The notes beneath the pieces are model-generated. The model saw only the letters and a program-made list of their open reading frames with translations, ran no database searches and was not told the DNA's origin. A program made the position numbers and the translations under genes. A stretch of 64,000 bases of DNA from NCBI RefSeq assembly GCF_013407925.2, contig NZ_CP060201.1:5875001-5939000 (forward strand). Reading direction: 5' to 3'. Every line of letters starts with the position of its first letter. Position 1 is the stretch's first letter. The DNA is from Pseudomonas protegens. GTDB taxonomy: Bacteria; Pseudomonadota; Gammaproteobacteria; Pseudomonadales; Pseudomonadaceae. Below, piece after piece: positions 37,892-47,302 of the stretch.

Positions 37892-39070
37892 ATGAATCAT
37901 GCTTCCGTATCCATTGTCGCTGCCGCCCACACATCCTTCGGTCGCCTCCAGGGTGTGACCCTGGAGGACCTGATTGTCCAGGTCACCCGCGAGGCCCTGG
38001 CGGATGCCGCGATCGATGCCGCCGAGATCGACGCGCTGTTTCTCGGGCACTTCAACTCGGGCCTGGTGCCAGACGGTTTTCCCGCCTCGCTGATGCTCCA
38101 GGCCGACCCGCAATTGCGTTTCAAACCGGCCACCCGTTGCGAAAACGCCTGCGCCTCGGGCTCGGCGGCGATCCTCGCGGGGGTCAATGCGATCCGCAGT
38201 GGCGCCGCGGAACTGGTGCTGGTGGTGGGCGCGGAAAAGATGACCGGCAACTCCACCGCCGAAGTGACCCAGGCCCTGGCCGGTGCCGGTTACCAGAACG
38301 ATCCGCAGGAGGCCGGCCTGAGCTTTGCCCAGCTGTTTGCCCGGGTCGCCCAGCAGTACACCGAGCGCTATCACAGCCCGCTGGCCTCGATGGCGGCGAT
38401 TGCGGTGAAGAACCATGCCAATGCCATGGCCAACCCCCTGGCGCAGATGCACCGGCCGATGGACTTCGAGCATTGCAACCAGGTGTCCCAGAGCAATCCG
38501 CTGATCGCGCCGTCGCTGCGCCTCACCGACTGTTCGCTGATCAGTGACGGCGCGGCGGCGATTGTCCTGGCTTCGCCGCAGCGCGCGCGTTCGTTCCGCC
38601 GCGAAGTGGCGATCCGCGCCCTGAGCCAGGTCAATGACCTGCTGCCGATGGCCAGCCGCGACATCCTGGCCTTTGACGGCCCGCAGCGGGCCATCCACGG
38701 CGCCTTGCGCGAGGCCGGGGTGAGCCTGGGCGACATGAGCTTTGCCGAGGTCCACGACTGTTTCACCATCGCCGAGTTGCTGATCTATGAAGCCATGGGC
38801 CTGGCGCCCAAGGGCGAAGGCCATCGGGCCCTTGACGAGGGCATCGTGCGCCCCGGCGGGCGTTTGCCGGTCAACCTCTCCGGCGGGCTCAAGGCCAAGG
38901 GCCACCCGGTGGGCGCCACCGGCGTGTCGATGCATGCCCTGGGTTTTCGCCAATTGATCGGCGAGCCGATTGGCCTGGGCGTGCCCCGGGCCGAGTTCGG
39001 CTTGCTGTTCAACATGGGCGGCATGGCCGTGGCCAACTACGCCTCGGTCCTGCAAGCGCTCAGGGCCTGA
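37892..39070 (+). CDS. Thiolase family protein (SCP-x/acetyl-CoA acetyltransferase type)
   Basis: A 392-residue thiolase. The acyl-accepting Cys is C87 (RCENACASGS), followed by HDCFT near 289 and the C-terminal GHPVGATG near 341, a pattern typical of SCP-x-like thiolases rather than FadA. These can cleave or form 3-oxoacyl-CoA with branched or bulky acyl groups. It is first of three genes with an acyl-CoA ligase 2 bases downstream and a transporter, pointing to uptake, CoA activation and thiolytic cleavage of an unknown acid. Confidence 0.88.
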   Translation: MNHASVSIVAAAHTSFGRLQGVTLEDLIVQVTREALADAAIDAAEIDALFLGHFNSGLVPDGFPASLMLQADPQLRFKPATRCENACASGSAAILAGVNAIRSGAAELVLVVGAEKMTGNSTAEVTQALAGAGYQNDPQEAGLSFAQLFARVAQQYTERYHSPLASMAAIAVKNHANAMANPLAQMHRPMDFEHCNQVSQSNPLIAPSLRLTDCSLISDGAAAIVLASPQRARSFRREVAIRALSQVNDLLPMASRDILAFDGPQRAIHGALREAGVSLGDMSFAEVHDCFTIAELLIYEAMGLAPKGEGHRALDEGIVRPGGRLPVNLSGGLKAKGHPVGATGVSMHALGFRQLIGEPIGLGVPRAEFGLLFNMGGMAVANYASVLQALRA

Positions 39071-39072
39071 AC

Positions 39073-40614
39073 ATGAACATTGCCCACTGGTTGCTGGACG
39101 CGGCCCAACGCTGGCCGCAGCGCCCGGCGCTGTTCGAGGGCTGCCGCCAGGTGGCCGACTACCAGGGCTTCGCCGCGCGGGTCCGGGCCCGTGCCCTGCA
39201 CCTGCGGCATGAGCACGGCATCGCCGCCGGGGACCGGGTGGCCTTGCTGCTGAAGAACAGCTGCGCCTACCTGGAACTGCTCTACGCCATCTGGTGGAGC
39301 GGGGCGGTGGCGGTGCCGGTCAACAGCAAGCTGCATCCGCGGGAAGCGGCCTGGATCGTCGGTAACTCCGGGGCCCGGCTGATCTTCACCGACGGTGGCC
39401 GGACCTTCGAGCTGCCGGACTTGCCCGCCGATTGCCGCGAGCTGCCCGCCGCAGTCATGCCGGCGCCGGCGGGCGTCGCGGACACCGAACTGCGCGAGCC
39501 CTGGCCGTGCGCCGACCACGAGCTGGCCTGGCTGTTCTACACCTCGGGCACCACCGGCCGTTCCAAGGGCGTGATGCTGTCCCACGGCAACCTGATCGCC
39601 ATGTCGCTGTGCTACCCGCTGGATGTCGACCCGGTGCAGGCCGGCGATGCGCTGGTGTATGCCGCGCCGATGTCCCACGGCGCCGGGCTGTACAACTTCA
39701 TTCACGTGCGCTGTGGTGCCCGGCACGTGGTGCCTGAGTCCCGGGGGTTCGATGCGCCCGAGCTGTTCGGGCTGGCGCAGCAACTGGGGCAGGTCAGCCT
39801 GTTTGCCGCGCCGACCATGGTCAAGCGCATGGTCGAGCAGGCCCGGCAGCAAGGCTATGACGGCACGGGCATCAAGACCATCGTCTACGGCGGGGCACCG
39901 ATGTACCAGGCGGACCTGGCCCAGGCCCTGGACACCTTCGGCCCGCGGCTGGTGCAAATCTACGGCCAGGGCGAGTGCCCGATGAGCATCAGCGCGTTGT
40001 CCCGGGAACTGATCGCCGAGCGCCAGGACCCGGACTGGCCGGCTCTGGCAGCGTCAGTCGGGCGCCCGCAGGCCTGTGTCGAGGTGCGCATCCTCGATGC
40101 CCAGGGACAAGCCCTGCCAGCCGGCGAGCCCGGGGAAATCGCCGTGCGCGGCGCCCCGGTGATGCAAGGCTACTGGGACAATCCGGCCGCCACCCGAGCG
40201 ACCCTGGTGGACGGCTGGTTGCTCACCGGCGATATCGGTTTTCTCGATAGCCGCGGTTTGCTGACCCTGACCGACCGCTCCAAGGATGTGATCATTTCCG
40301 GCGGCAGCAACATCTACCCGCGGGAAGTGGAGGAGGTGCTGATGCAGCATCCCGGGGTGTTCGAGGTGTGCGTGGTGGGCGAGGCGGATGCCGAATGGGG
40401 CGAGTCGGTGGTGGCCTTCGTGGTTGCGCGCGACCCCGACAGCCTCGACCCGCAGGTGCTCAACCAGTGGTTCGTGACGCGCATGGCGTCGTTCAAGAAA
40501 CCGCGCAAATACCTGTTTTGCGCCGAGCTGCCGAAGAACAGCTACGGCAAGATTCTCAAGACCCGCTTGCGTCAGTGGCTGCAGGACCCGACAGGGACCA
40601 TTGCCGAGCGCTGA
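39073..40614 (+). CDS. AMP-dependent acyl-CoA synthetase/ligase
   Basis: A 513-residue adenylate-forming ligase. The P-loop-like motif LFYTSGTTGRSKGVML is near 155-170, the A5 motif is YGQGECPMSI, WLLTGDIGFLD is the A7 region, and the catalytic Lys lies in the C-terminal LPKNSYGKILKTRLR. It activates a carboxylic acid to acyl-AMP and then acyl-CoA, probably for the adjacent thiolase. The Gln-Gly-Glu in A5, where many enzymes have Thr-Glu, is a small variation. Substrate unknown. Confidence 0.9.
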   Translation: MNIAHWLLDAAQRWPQRPALFEGCRQVADYQGFAARVRARALHLRHEHGIAAGDRVALLLKNSCAYLELLYAIWWSGAVAVPVNSKLHPREAAWIVGNSGARLIFTDGGRTFELPDLPADCRELPAAVMPAPAGVADTELREPWPCADHELAWLFYTSGTTGRSKGVMLSHGNLIAMSLCYPLDVDPVQAGDALVYAAPMSHGAGLYNFIHVRCGARHVVPESRGFDAPELFGLAQQLGQVSLFAAPTMVKRMVEQARQQGYDGTGIKTIVYGGAPMYQADLAQALDTFGPRLVQIYGQGECPMSISALSRELIAERQDPDWPALAASVGRPQACVEVRILDAQGQALPAGEPGEIAVRGAPVMQGYWDNPAATRATLVDGWLLTGDIGFLDSRGLLTLTDRSKDVIISGGSNIYPREVEEVLMQHPGVFEVCVVGEADAEWGESVVAFVVARDPDSLDPQVLNQWFVTRMASFKKPRKYLFCAELPKNSYGKILKTRLRQWLQDPTGTIAER

Positions 40615-40656
40615 CGCACTTTCCCATGGACCGCAGTACGACAGGAGTCTCCCAAC

Positions 40657-41994
40657 ATGGACGTGTCCTCTTGCAACCCCCAGCGCCAGCGGCGCCGGGC
40701 CTTTATCGGCGCCACTTCCGGCCACTTGATCGAGTGGTACGACTACGGCGTCTACGGCTTTCTGGCGGTGTACATCGGCCAGGCGTTCTTCGTCTCCGAT
40801 GACCCCACCAGCAGCCTGCTGGCGAGTTTCGCGGCCTTTGCCCTGAGCTTTTTCATCCGCCCCCTGGGCGGCCTGTTCTTCGGCCCGTTGGCGGACCGCA
40901 TCGGCCGGCGCCAGACCCTGATCACCGTGCTGGTGCTGATGGCCGGCTCGACCTTCCTCCTGGGCCTGTTGCCAACCTACGCCAGCATCGGCATCGCCGC
41001 GCCGATCCTCCTGGTGCTGATCCGCTGTGTGCAGGGGTTCTCTGCCGGTGGCGAGATCGGCACCATCACCAGCTTCATTGCCGAATACGCCGGACCCGGG
41101 CGCCGCGGCTTTGCCACTTGCTGGCTGATGGTCACCGCGGTGCTCGGCCTGTTGCTGGGCGGCGCGGTGGCCAATGGCATGACCTGGGGCCTGGGCGCGG
41201 AAGTGATGCAGGACTGGGGCTGGCGCATGCCGTTCCTGCTCGCCGGTCCTTTGGGCTTCATCTCGCTGTATATCCGCCTGAAGCTCGAAGACAGCCCGGA
41301 GTTCCTGGCCCTGGCGCAGGCCGGGCAGACCTCCAAGGCACCGCTGCGCGAAGTCTGGCAGTGGAAGCGCTCGATTGCCCTGGTGTTTTTCATCATCACC
41401 CTGCACAGCTCGATCTTTTACCTGGTGCTGACCTTCGCCTCGACCTACATGTCCAACACCCTCAAGTTCGACAGCGGCACCACCTTGCTCTACGTGTTCG
41501 TCGCCAGCCTCTCGGCGGCGCTGGTCATGCCCCTGGGCGGGGCCTTTACCGATCGCTACGGACGCAAGCCGTTCCTGATGGTGATCGGCACCCTGGCCAC
41601 CCTGGCCATGTACTGGTTCTTCAAGACCGCGCCCAACGCCACCCCGGCCACGCTGTTCTGGCCGTTGATGGCGGTGGCGATCCTGTTCGGGCTCTATGCG
41701 TCGTCGACCTACGCGCTGATGAGCGAACTGCTGCCCACGCGCATCCGCTCCACCGGCATCGCCGTGGCCTACAACATTCCGGTGGCGGTGTTCGGCGGCA
41801 GCGCGCCGCTGATCTCCACCTGGCTGATCAAGCTCACCGGCGACATCACCGCGCCCTGGTACTTCTACGTGGCCACCGGCGTGGCGTCGCTGATTGCCCT
41901 GGTGGTGCTGCGCAAGGAGGACTTTGTCGCCTGCGCCTCAGAGCACCCGGCAAGGCAGCCAAACGCGGCGGTGAGCCTGCCGAGCGGGGCCTGA
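40657..41994 (+). CDS. MHS-family metabolite:H+ symporter (MFS)
   Basis: A 445-residue, 12-helix major facilitator of the metabolite:H+ symporter group (KgtP/ProP/ShiA relatives). The group signature is seen at the first helix (GHLIEWYDYGVYGFLAVYIG), then the loop 2-3 motif (GPLADRIGRRQTL) and FSAGGEIGTITSF in helix 4. The start follows CAGGAG. As the last gene after thiolase and ligase it probably imports the acid or aromatic acid that they process. Confidence 0.9.
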   Translation: MDVSSCNPQRQRRRAFIGATSGHLIEWYDYGVYGFLAVYIGQAFFVSDDPTSSLLASFAAFALSFFIRPLGGLFFGPLADRIGRRQTLITVLVLMAGSTFLLGLLPTYASIGIAAPILLVLIRCVQGFSAGGEIGTITSFIAEYAGPGRRGFATCWLMVTAVLGLLLGGAVANGMTWGLGAEVMQDWGWRMPFLLAGPLGFISLYIRLKLEDSPEFLALAQAGQTSKAPLREVWQWKRSIALVFFIITLHSSIFYLVLTFASTYMSNTLKFDSGTTLLYVFVASLSAALVMPLGGAFTDRYGRKPFLMVIGTLATLAMYWFFKTAPNATPATLFWPLMAVAILFGLYASSTYALMSELLPTRIRSTGIAVAYNIPVAVFGGSAPLISTWLIKLTGDITAPWYFYVATGVASLIALVVLRKEDFVACASEHPARQPNAAVSLPSGA

Positions 41995-42044
41995 CGCCGG
42001 AGCGGACCTGGGCGCCGCCAGGTCCGTCCAGGCTGGCGCTTGCG

Positions 42045-43391
42045 CTAGATCACGGGCTGGTTGGCAACTGCCGGCGCGGCCTGTCCCAGGCGCTCGCTGG
42101 CGGTCAGCAGGCGGATCAGCGGTGAGGCGATGAAGGTGCTGATGATGGCCATGATCACCAGGATGGTGAAGTACTCTTTGGGCAGCACGCCAAGGTCATA
42201 GCCGACATTGAGCACCACCAGTTCCATCAAGGCGCGGGTGTTCATGCAGACCCCGATCAGCGCCGAGTTCCTTGGGCTTTCTCCCAGCAGGCGGCTGGAG
42301 CCGTAGGCCCCGAGGAACTTGCTGGCAAAGGCCACCAGGCACACCAGGAAACAGTTGCGCAGGGCGTGACTGCCCTCCAACGAACCTACGTCGGTTCGCA
42401 GGCCCGTATAGGCGAAAAACACCGGCAGGAAGAACGCATTGACCAAGCCGCCGACCTTGGCGTTCCACTGGGCGACGAAGGGCCGGTGGGTATGCAGCGC
42501 CACGCCCATGATGAAGCCGCCAATGATCGAGAACACCCCTATCAGGTTGGTGATGACGGCGCTGGCAAACAGCACGATCAGCATCAGTGAAATACCGCGC
42601 GCCGACAGGGGCCGACGTTCCAGGTCGCCGATGATCCAGCGCAGGATCAAGGGCCGCACCTGCCACAGCACCACGATGATGAACAGCGCCAGGGCCAGCA
42701 TCCTCAGGAGCGAGGTCCAGACGTTGAAGTTCGAGGCAATGATCGACGTCACGCCGCCCAGGATCAGCCAACCGCAGACATCGTCGATTGCCGCGGCGCC
42801 GATGGTCAGGGTGGCGACCCGTGATCGCGACAGGCCCAGTTCCATGAAAATGCGCCCCAGAATCGGCAGGGCGGTGATTGACAGGGCGGTGGCGAAGAAC
42901 AGCTGAAAGGCCAGCAGCGGAGGTCGCTCACCGGTGATCTGCTGCCAGAAAAATTCGGCGCTGAAAAAGCCGCTGGCAAAGGGCACCAGCAAGCCCCCCA
43001 GGCTGATGAAGATGATCGAGCGCTTGCGGCCTTTGAGGTGCGCGCCAAATTCGAATTCCAGGCCCACCTGGAACATCAGCAGAATCAGCCCGACCTGAGC
43101 CGTCGCGATAAAGGCGGTAGAGGTCTGCGGCACGAAGATGCTGTGCAGCAGCTCCGGAAAGAAATACCCCAGCAAGCTTGGGCCCAGCACCAGGCCTGCA
43201 AGGATTTCACCGGCCACCGGGGTTTGCCCCAGGCAGCGCGTGCTGAGCCAGGAGATCAGCCGACTGACGGAAAAGATCACGATCAGCTGGATCAGAAACA
43301 GCAATGTCAGGTGTTCGGCCTGGGAGCCCACGGCCGATTGCCCCATGGGGGGACTGGCGGGCTGTTGGGTTGTCGCACTGGTGGTTTGCAT
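42045..43391 (-). CDS. Kef-type cation:proton antiporter
   Basis: A 448-residue CPA2 antiporter with about 12 helices. Typical stretches: GQTPVAGEILAGLVLGPSLL near 57-76, LFFATALSITALPILGRIFM near 170, and the ion-binding TIGAAAIDDVCGWLIL with the double Asp. The C-terminal RCK/TrkA-N domain of KefB/C is absent. The N-terminal 28 residues are polar and disordered-looking. It is the last of nine leftward genes, 9 bases after the amidase, with GGAAG before its ATG. In E. coli, Kef systems acidify the cytoplasm to protect against electrophiles, which fits the alkylation-repair gene in the same operon; that link is inference. Confidence 0.87.
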   Translation of the reverse strand: MQTTSATTQQPASPPMGQSAVGSQAEHLTLLFLIQLIVIFSVSRLISWLSTRCLGQTPVAGEILAGLVLGPSLLGYFFPELLHSIFVPQTSTAFIATAQVGLILLMFQVGLEFEFGAHLKGRKRSIIFISLGGLLVPFASGFFSAEFFWQQITGERPPLLAFQLFFATALSITALPILGRIFMELGLSRSRVATLTIGAAAIDDVCGWLILGGVTSIIASNFNVWTSLLRMLALALFIIVVLWQVRPLILRWIIGDLERRPLSARGISLMLIVLFASAVITNLIGVFSIIGGFIMGVALHTHRPFVAQWNAKVGGLVNAFFLPVFFAYTGLRTDVGSLEGSHALRNCFLVCLVAFASKFLGAYGSSRLLGESPRNSALIGVCMNTRALMELVVLNVGYDLGVLPKEYFTILVIMAIISTFIASPLIRLLTASERLGQAAPAVANQPVI

Positions 43392-43400
43392 AGAGACTTC

Positions 43401-44912
43401 CTATCCCTTGAAGTGTGAAAGCGCTGGCTTGAGCCAGCCACCAAACTGAGTGTCCAGAAATACCGCGGCGTCCAGCAGCAATGCGTCCTGGCCGGGGCCG
43501 GCAACCAGCTGCACGGCCACCGGGCAGCCTTGATCCAGGCGCCCCATCGGCACACTGAGGGCCGGCAGGCCCAAGGCGTTGAACAGGGCGCAGTAAGCAA
43601 CGTCAAAGGGGCGCTTGAGGGCATGCCCGTGTTCCGGCGCGACGCCTGGCGTGACGGGCATCAGCAGCACGCTGTGGCCGTCGAAGAGCTCGGCGAAGGC
43701 CTGTTGCAAGTGATCGCGCTGGGCAAGAAAACGCCCCAGCCCCGGATTGCCCAGGGCGTCGCCGACACTGTCCAGCCAGGTCGCCAGCAACGGCCCCGTC
43801 GCATGTCGCGCACGTCCGGCGAGGCTGGCGCGGGCTGCCCGCCAATAGCTCAGCGGCTGCCCATCGCCCAGGTAGTCCGCCAGGCGGACCTGCGCCTCCA
43901 GCTTCAGCACCGCCAGCCAGATGAAAAACGCGTTGTGCATGCCAGGTTCCTGCCAGGCCTGCAGCGTGGCGCCCTGGCTGGCCAGGCATTGCCCTGCGTC
44001 GTTCAAGGCCCGGGAGACGGCCTCGGACACCGGGCTGCTCCATTTCATCTTGTCGGGCAGGTACAGGTGGACCCGCTTGAGACGCGCGGGCTCGGCAACG
44101 GGCACGTACCGCGAATGGATATTGCGGTCGATGCCATCGGGGCCGGCGATGATCTGCAGGATTTCGCTCAAGTCCTCGGCATGTCGGCACAGCGGGCCGG
44201 CCGCAAAATGAGCGGATACCGCCTGTGCGTTGGCTTGCTCGCGGCCACGCTCGTCCAGGGGCAAATGACCGCTCAAGGGCACCAGGCCGCGCGACGGCTT
44301 GAGCCCAAAGACCCCATTGAACGCGGCGGGAATGCGCACTGAGCCTGCGCCATCGGTGCCAAGGGCAAATGGCACGCAGGCGCTGGCCACCAGGACCGCA
44401 TCGCCGCCGCTGCTGCCCCCGGCGGTGCGCGAGGCGCGATACGGATTGAGCGTGCGGCCATAGAGCAGGTTGTCGGTTTCCGGCCACAGGGCCATCTCTG
44501 CCTGGTTGCCCAGGGCCACGGGAATGCCCCCCGCGGTTATCAGGCGCTGGGCGACCGTCGCCGTCGAGGACGCCGTGACCTGCCGACGCAAGGTCGAGCC
44601 GCAGGTTTGTGGCCAGCCCGCCAGCCCCAGGCCTTCCTTGATCGAGAAGGGCACGCCGTGCAAGCGCCCCAAGGGCTGGCCGCGCAACACATCGGCCTCT
44701 GCCCGACGCGCAGCACTGCGGGCGCCGCGGTACAGTTCGACGGCGATCGGGTTGCACAGGGCCTGGACCTCTTGGCAGCGCTCGATGGACTGCTCCACCA
44801 GTTCGACCGGCGAGATTTCCTTGCGCTTGATCAGGCGCGCCAGTTGCACGGCGCTCAGCTCCAGCAACCCGGACGCGCGGCAGCCGGAGGCCGTTGGCGT
44901 CAGCGCGGACAT
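43401..44912 (-). CDS. Amidase-signature hydrolase
   Basis: A 503-residue serine amidase. The Lys-cisSer-Ser triad is complete: K92 (GVPFSIKEGLGLAG), S167 (TAGGSSGGD) and nucleophile S191 (GTDGAGSVRIPAAFNG), with family spacing of 75 and 24 residues. No signal peptide. The ATG at 44912 shares a base with the upstream stop (TGATG), so it is translationally coupled to the flavin monooxygenase gene. In this cluster, which also encodes an N-acyltransferase, it may remove an N-acyl group late in biosynthesis or hydrolyse an amide intermediate; this is inference. Confidence 0.88.
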   Translation of the reverse strand: MSALTPTASGCRASGLLELSAVQLARLIKRKEISPVELVEQSIERCQEVQALCNPIAVELYRGARSAARRAEADVLRGQPLGRLHGVPFSIKEGLGLAGWPQTCGSTLRRQVTASSTATVAQRLITAGGIPVALGNQAEMALWPETDNLLYGRTLNPYRASRTAGGSSGGDAVLVASACVPFALGTDGAGSVRIPAAFNGVFGLKPSRGLVPLSGHLPLDERGREQANAQAVSAHFAAGPLCRHAEDLSEILQIIAGPDGIDRNIHSRYVPVAEPARLKRVHLYLPDKMKWSSPVSEAVSRALNDAGQCLASQGATLQAWQEPGMHNAFFIWLAVLKLEAQVRLADYLGDGQPLSYWRAARASLAGRARHATGPLLATWLDSVGDALGNPGLGRFLAQRDHLQQAFAELFDGHSVLLMPVTPGVAPEHGHALKRPFDVAYCALFNALGLPALSVPMGRLDQGCPVAVQLVAGPGQDALLLDAAVFLDTQFGGWLKPALSHFKG

Positions 44913-46579
44913 CAACGGCGGGCCAGGTCGAGAAAGCCGCCGTCATTGCCAAACGGCGACTTCAGCAGTTCCGGCGACTCGCCATATTTGTAGAACAGCG
45001 AGGGTTTGAGCCTCAGGCTCAGGGACCGCGCCAGATCCTGCACCACGCCGCAGCTGTGGCGCAGCAACAGCTTCAAGTGCCGTGGCGTCGGCGACCACTT
45101 GACCATCTTCATCAGGCGGACCCGCAGCGCCGCCGAACGCAGGTAGTAATGCGCGGCATACAGCGGCCGGGCACGATTCTCGGCTTTGTACAGGTCGAAG
45201 TTGATGGTGCGCGAGTACAGGTTCGGCATCATCTCCGGGCTCAGGCCCGGGTTGGAGCGGCGGACTTCCTGCAGCAGGCAGGCAAAGGGCAGGGGCGAAG
45301 GCTGCAACTCCCGGGGGTAGCGCGGCAGCAGGTCGGCAAACTGCTGGGCCTGGTGCCCATCGAGGAAGTCGCCGGTCATGTACATCGGCAGCACGACGTG
45401 GAAGTAGGCCATGTTGGCGAATAGCAGGGTCCAGCCCATCATGAACGGGTCGTCCATGACCTCGTACCATTTGCTCCAGGTGTCCTGCAGTGCCAGTTGC
45501 GCCTGAATGTGAGACTCCAGGCAGTTGACATAGGCCGGGGTCAGGCTGGCATGGATGTCCTTTTCGATCATGGCCGCGATCTGCGGAATCTGCTGTGCGA
45601 CATACGCCAGCCCGGCGCTGTTGGCCGGATCGAAGGTGAACGCGGCGTCGCCGAGCAGGAACCAGCCATCGGTGGAGTAGTACTGCTGGGCTTCATACAT
45701 GTAGTTGTACATGGCGTGGGCATCGATCACCTGGCCGCTGGCGATGAGTTCGGTGATCACCGGATGGTCGGCCATGACCTTGTCGTTGAACTGTTCGAGG
45801 GTGCTGATCTTCTGCTCGATCATGTCCGGGCGGTAGGTGATGCCGATGCTGATCATGTCTTTGCCATCGTCGCTGCGCATCGGGATCATCCAGATCCAGT
45901 AGCCCTTTCCGTAGAAGTGATGGGTGACGTAATAGGGGTCGTAGCAGTGGTGCTTGACCTTGTGGATGTTGATGTTGGACAGCAGGGTGCGGTCGAAGTC
46001 CTTGAGGCGGAACCAGAAGGTGCTGCGCTGGTAGGTCGGCTCCTTGTGCAGCTTGAGCTTCTTGGCCATGAAGCGGTTGCGTCCGGTGGCATCGATGATC
46101 CAGTCCGCGGTCAATTGCTGGGGCGCGTCGGTGTCGCTGCGCAAGGTCAGCAGGTGAGTGGCATGCTCGCCCTGGTGCAGGTCCACCGCGCTGACGTCGG
46201 CCTCGATCAGCTGCACTTGATGCGCGTCGACGATCCGCCGCAGGTCGCGGTCAAAACTGAACCGGTTGAGGTTGTAGGCCGGCATGCGAATCACCCCCGG
46301 CGCCTCATGCACGACATAGTTGCGGCACTCCGGGTTGTTGCGCAGCTTCAGGTAATAGGTCAGGCCGTACTTGTGGTAGTGCTTTTCCTCCAGCAGGCTG
46401 CCCAGCCCCAGGCCCTTGAAGAAGTGCGTGGTCAATTCCACCGTCGACTCGCCCACCACCGGGCGCTTTCGATCCGGGCGACCGATCAGGATGACCTCGA
46501 CTCCGGGGAGGCGTTTCTTGAAGTACAGGGCAGCCAGGTGACCGGCGACGCCGGCCCCCATGATAGCGATACGTTTCAT
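44912..46579 (-). CDS. Flavin-dependent monooxygenase of the tryptophan-halogenase family
   Basis: A 555-residue flavoprotein. It shows the dinucleotide motif GAGVAG (8-13), VGEST (42-46), the second flavin motif GDAAFTFDPANSAGLAY (from 310) and, at 228-233, the sequence WIWMIP, which fits the WXWXIP motif of flavin-dependent halogenases. K70 (HKYGLTYY) lies where the catalytic Lys of PrnA/RebH (Lys79) would be, by eye. It may halogenate or hydroxylate the pathway's substrate. Many family members with these motifs are hydroxylases, so activity is open. A separate flavin reductase is not in the cluster. Confidence 0.85.
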   Translation of the reverse strand: MKRIAIMGAGVAGHLAALYFKKRLPGVEVILIGRPDRKRPVVGESTVELTTHFFKGLGLGSLLEEKHYHKYGLTYYLKLRNNPECRNYVVHEAPGVIRMPAYNLNRFSFDRDLRRIVDAHQVQLIEADVSAVDLHQGEHATHLLTLRSDTDAPQQLTADWIIDATGRNRFMAKKLKLHKEPTYQRSTFWFRLKDFDRTLLSNINIHKVKHHCYDPYYVTHHFYGKGYWIWMIPMRSDDGKDMISIGITYRPDMIEQKISTLEQFNDKVMADHPVITELIASGQVIDAHAMYNYMYEAQQYYSTDGWFLLGDAAFTFDPANSAGLAYVAQQIPQIAAMIEKDIHASLTPAYVNCLESHIQAQLALQDTWSKWYEVMDDPFMMGWTLLFANMAYFHVVLPMYMTGDFLDGHQAQQFADLLPRYPRELQPSPLPFACLLQEVRRSNPGLSPEMMPNLYSRTINFDLYKAENRARPLYAAHYYLRSAALRVRLMKMVKWSPTPRHLKLLLRHSCGVVQDLARSLSLRLKPSLFYKYGESPELLKSPFGNDGGFLDLARR

Positions 46580-46645
46580 TGGCTCAGTCCGTGAACAAAT
46601 AGGCAGGGCCGAAGGCGCGACGGCCTTCGGCGGAGGTTGATCGGT

Positions 46646-47287
46646 TTAGCGGCCAACGGCCTCGAGCAGGGTTTGCGGTTCGACGCGCTCTGAGTAGTCG
46701 ACATTGACAAAGGCGTGGCGAATCACCCCGTCCTGGCCAATCACAAAGGCGCTGGCCATTGGCAGTGTCAAGGCATCCGAGCCGTTGAAGACCTTCAAGT
46801 CGGCGCCCAGGGAGCGGTAGACCGCGTCCAGTTCATCCTCAAGCTTGAAGACAATGCCGTACTGCTTGGCCAGGCGGTTTTCCGCGTCGCTGAGCAGCAA
46901 GTAGCGAATGCCCAGTGCTTCACGGGTCTTGGCCGAGGATTGCGGTGTCTGCGCCGATACCGCGACCAGTGTGGCGCCGGAGGCCGCCAGGTCGCCGACC
47001 ATCTGCTGGTAGGCGCTCAAGGCCAGGTTGCAGAACGGGCACCACAGGCCGCGGTAGAACACCAGCACCAGGGGGCCCTTGTCGAGCAAGCGGCGCAGGT
47101 CGACATCCTGGCCATCCGGGTCCTTGAGTACCGCCAGAGGCGCCTTGTCCTGGGCTTTCAGGGCTTTCGCGGCCAGGCCACTGTCGACCAGCGACTGCAG
47201 TGATGCGCCGAATTTGTGCAGGATCTCGCCCGGCAGTTGTTCGGCCATCTGCTGTTTGGCAGCTTGCAGTTTTTCCTTGAGAGACAT
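46646..47287 (-). CDS. AhpC/TSA-family peroxiredoxin
   Basis: A 213-residue thioredoxin-fold peroxidase. The peroxidatic site is FYRGLWCPFCNLAL, with C83 and C86. A leading helix of about 45 residues (MSLKEKLQAAKQQMAEQLPG) precedes the fold, as in the peroxiredoxin-like group close to thiol reductases. A consensus AAAGGAG sits 8 bases before the ATG. It could remove H2O2 from the two cluster flavoenzymes or protect against a reactive product. Soluble, cytoplasmic. Confidence 0.9.
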   Translation of the reverse strand: MSLKEKLQAAKQQMAEQLPGEILHKFGASLQSLVDSGLAAKALKAQDKAPLAVLKDPDGQDVDLRRLLDKGPLVLVFYRGLWCPFCNLALSAYQQMVGDLAASGATLVAVSAQTPQSSAKTREALGIRYLLLSDAENRLAKQYGIVFKLEDELDAVYRSLGADLKVFNGSDALTLPMASAFVIGQDGVIRHAFVNVDYSERVEPQTLLEAVGR

Positions 47288-47302
47288 GAGTAACTCCTTT
47301 TT

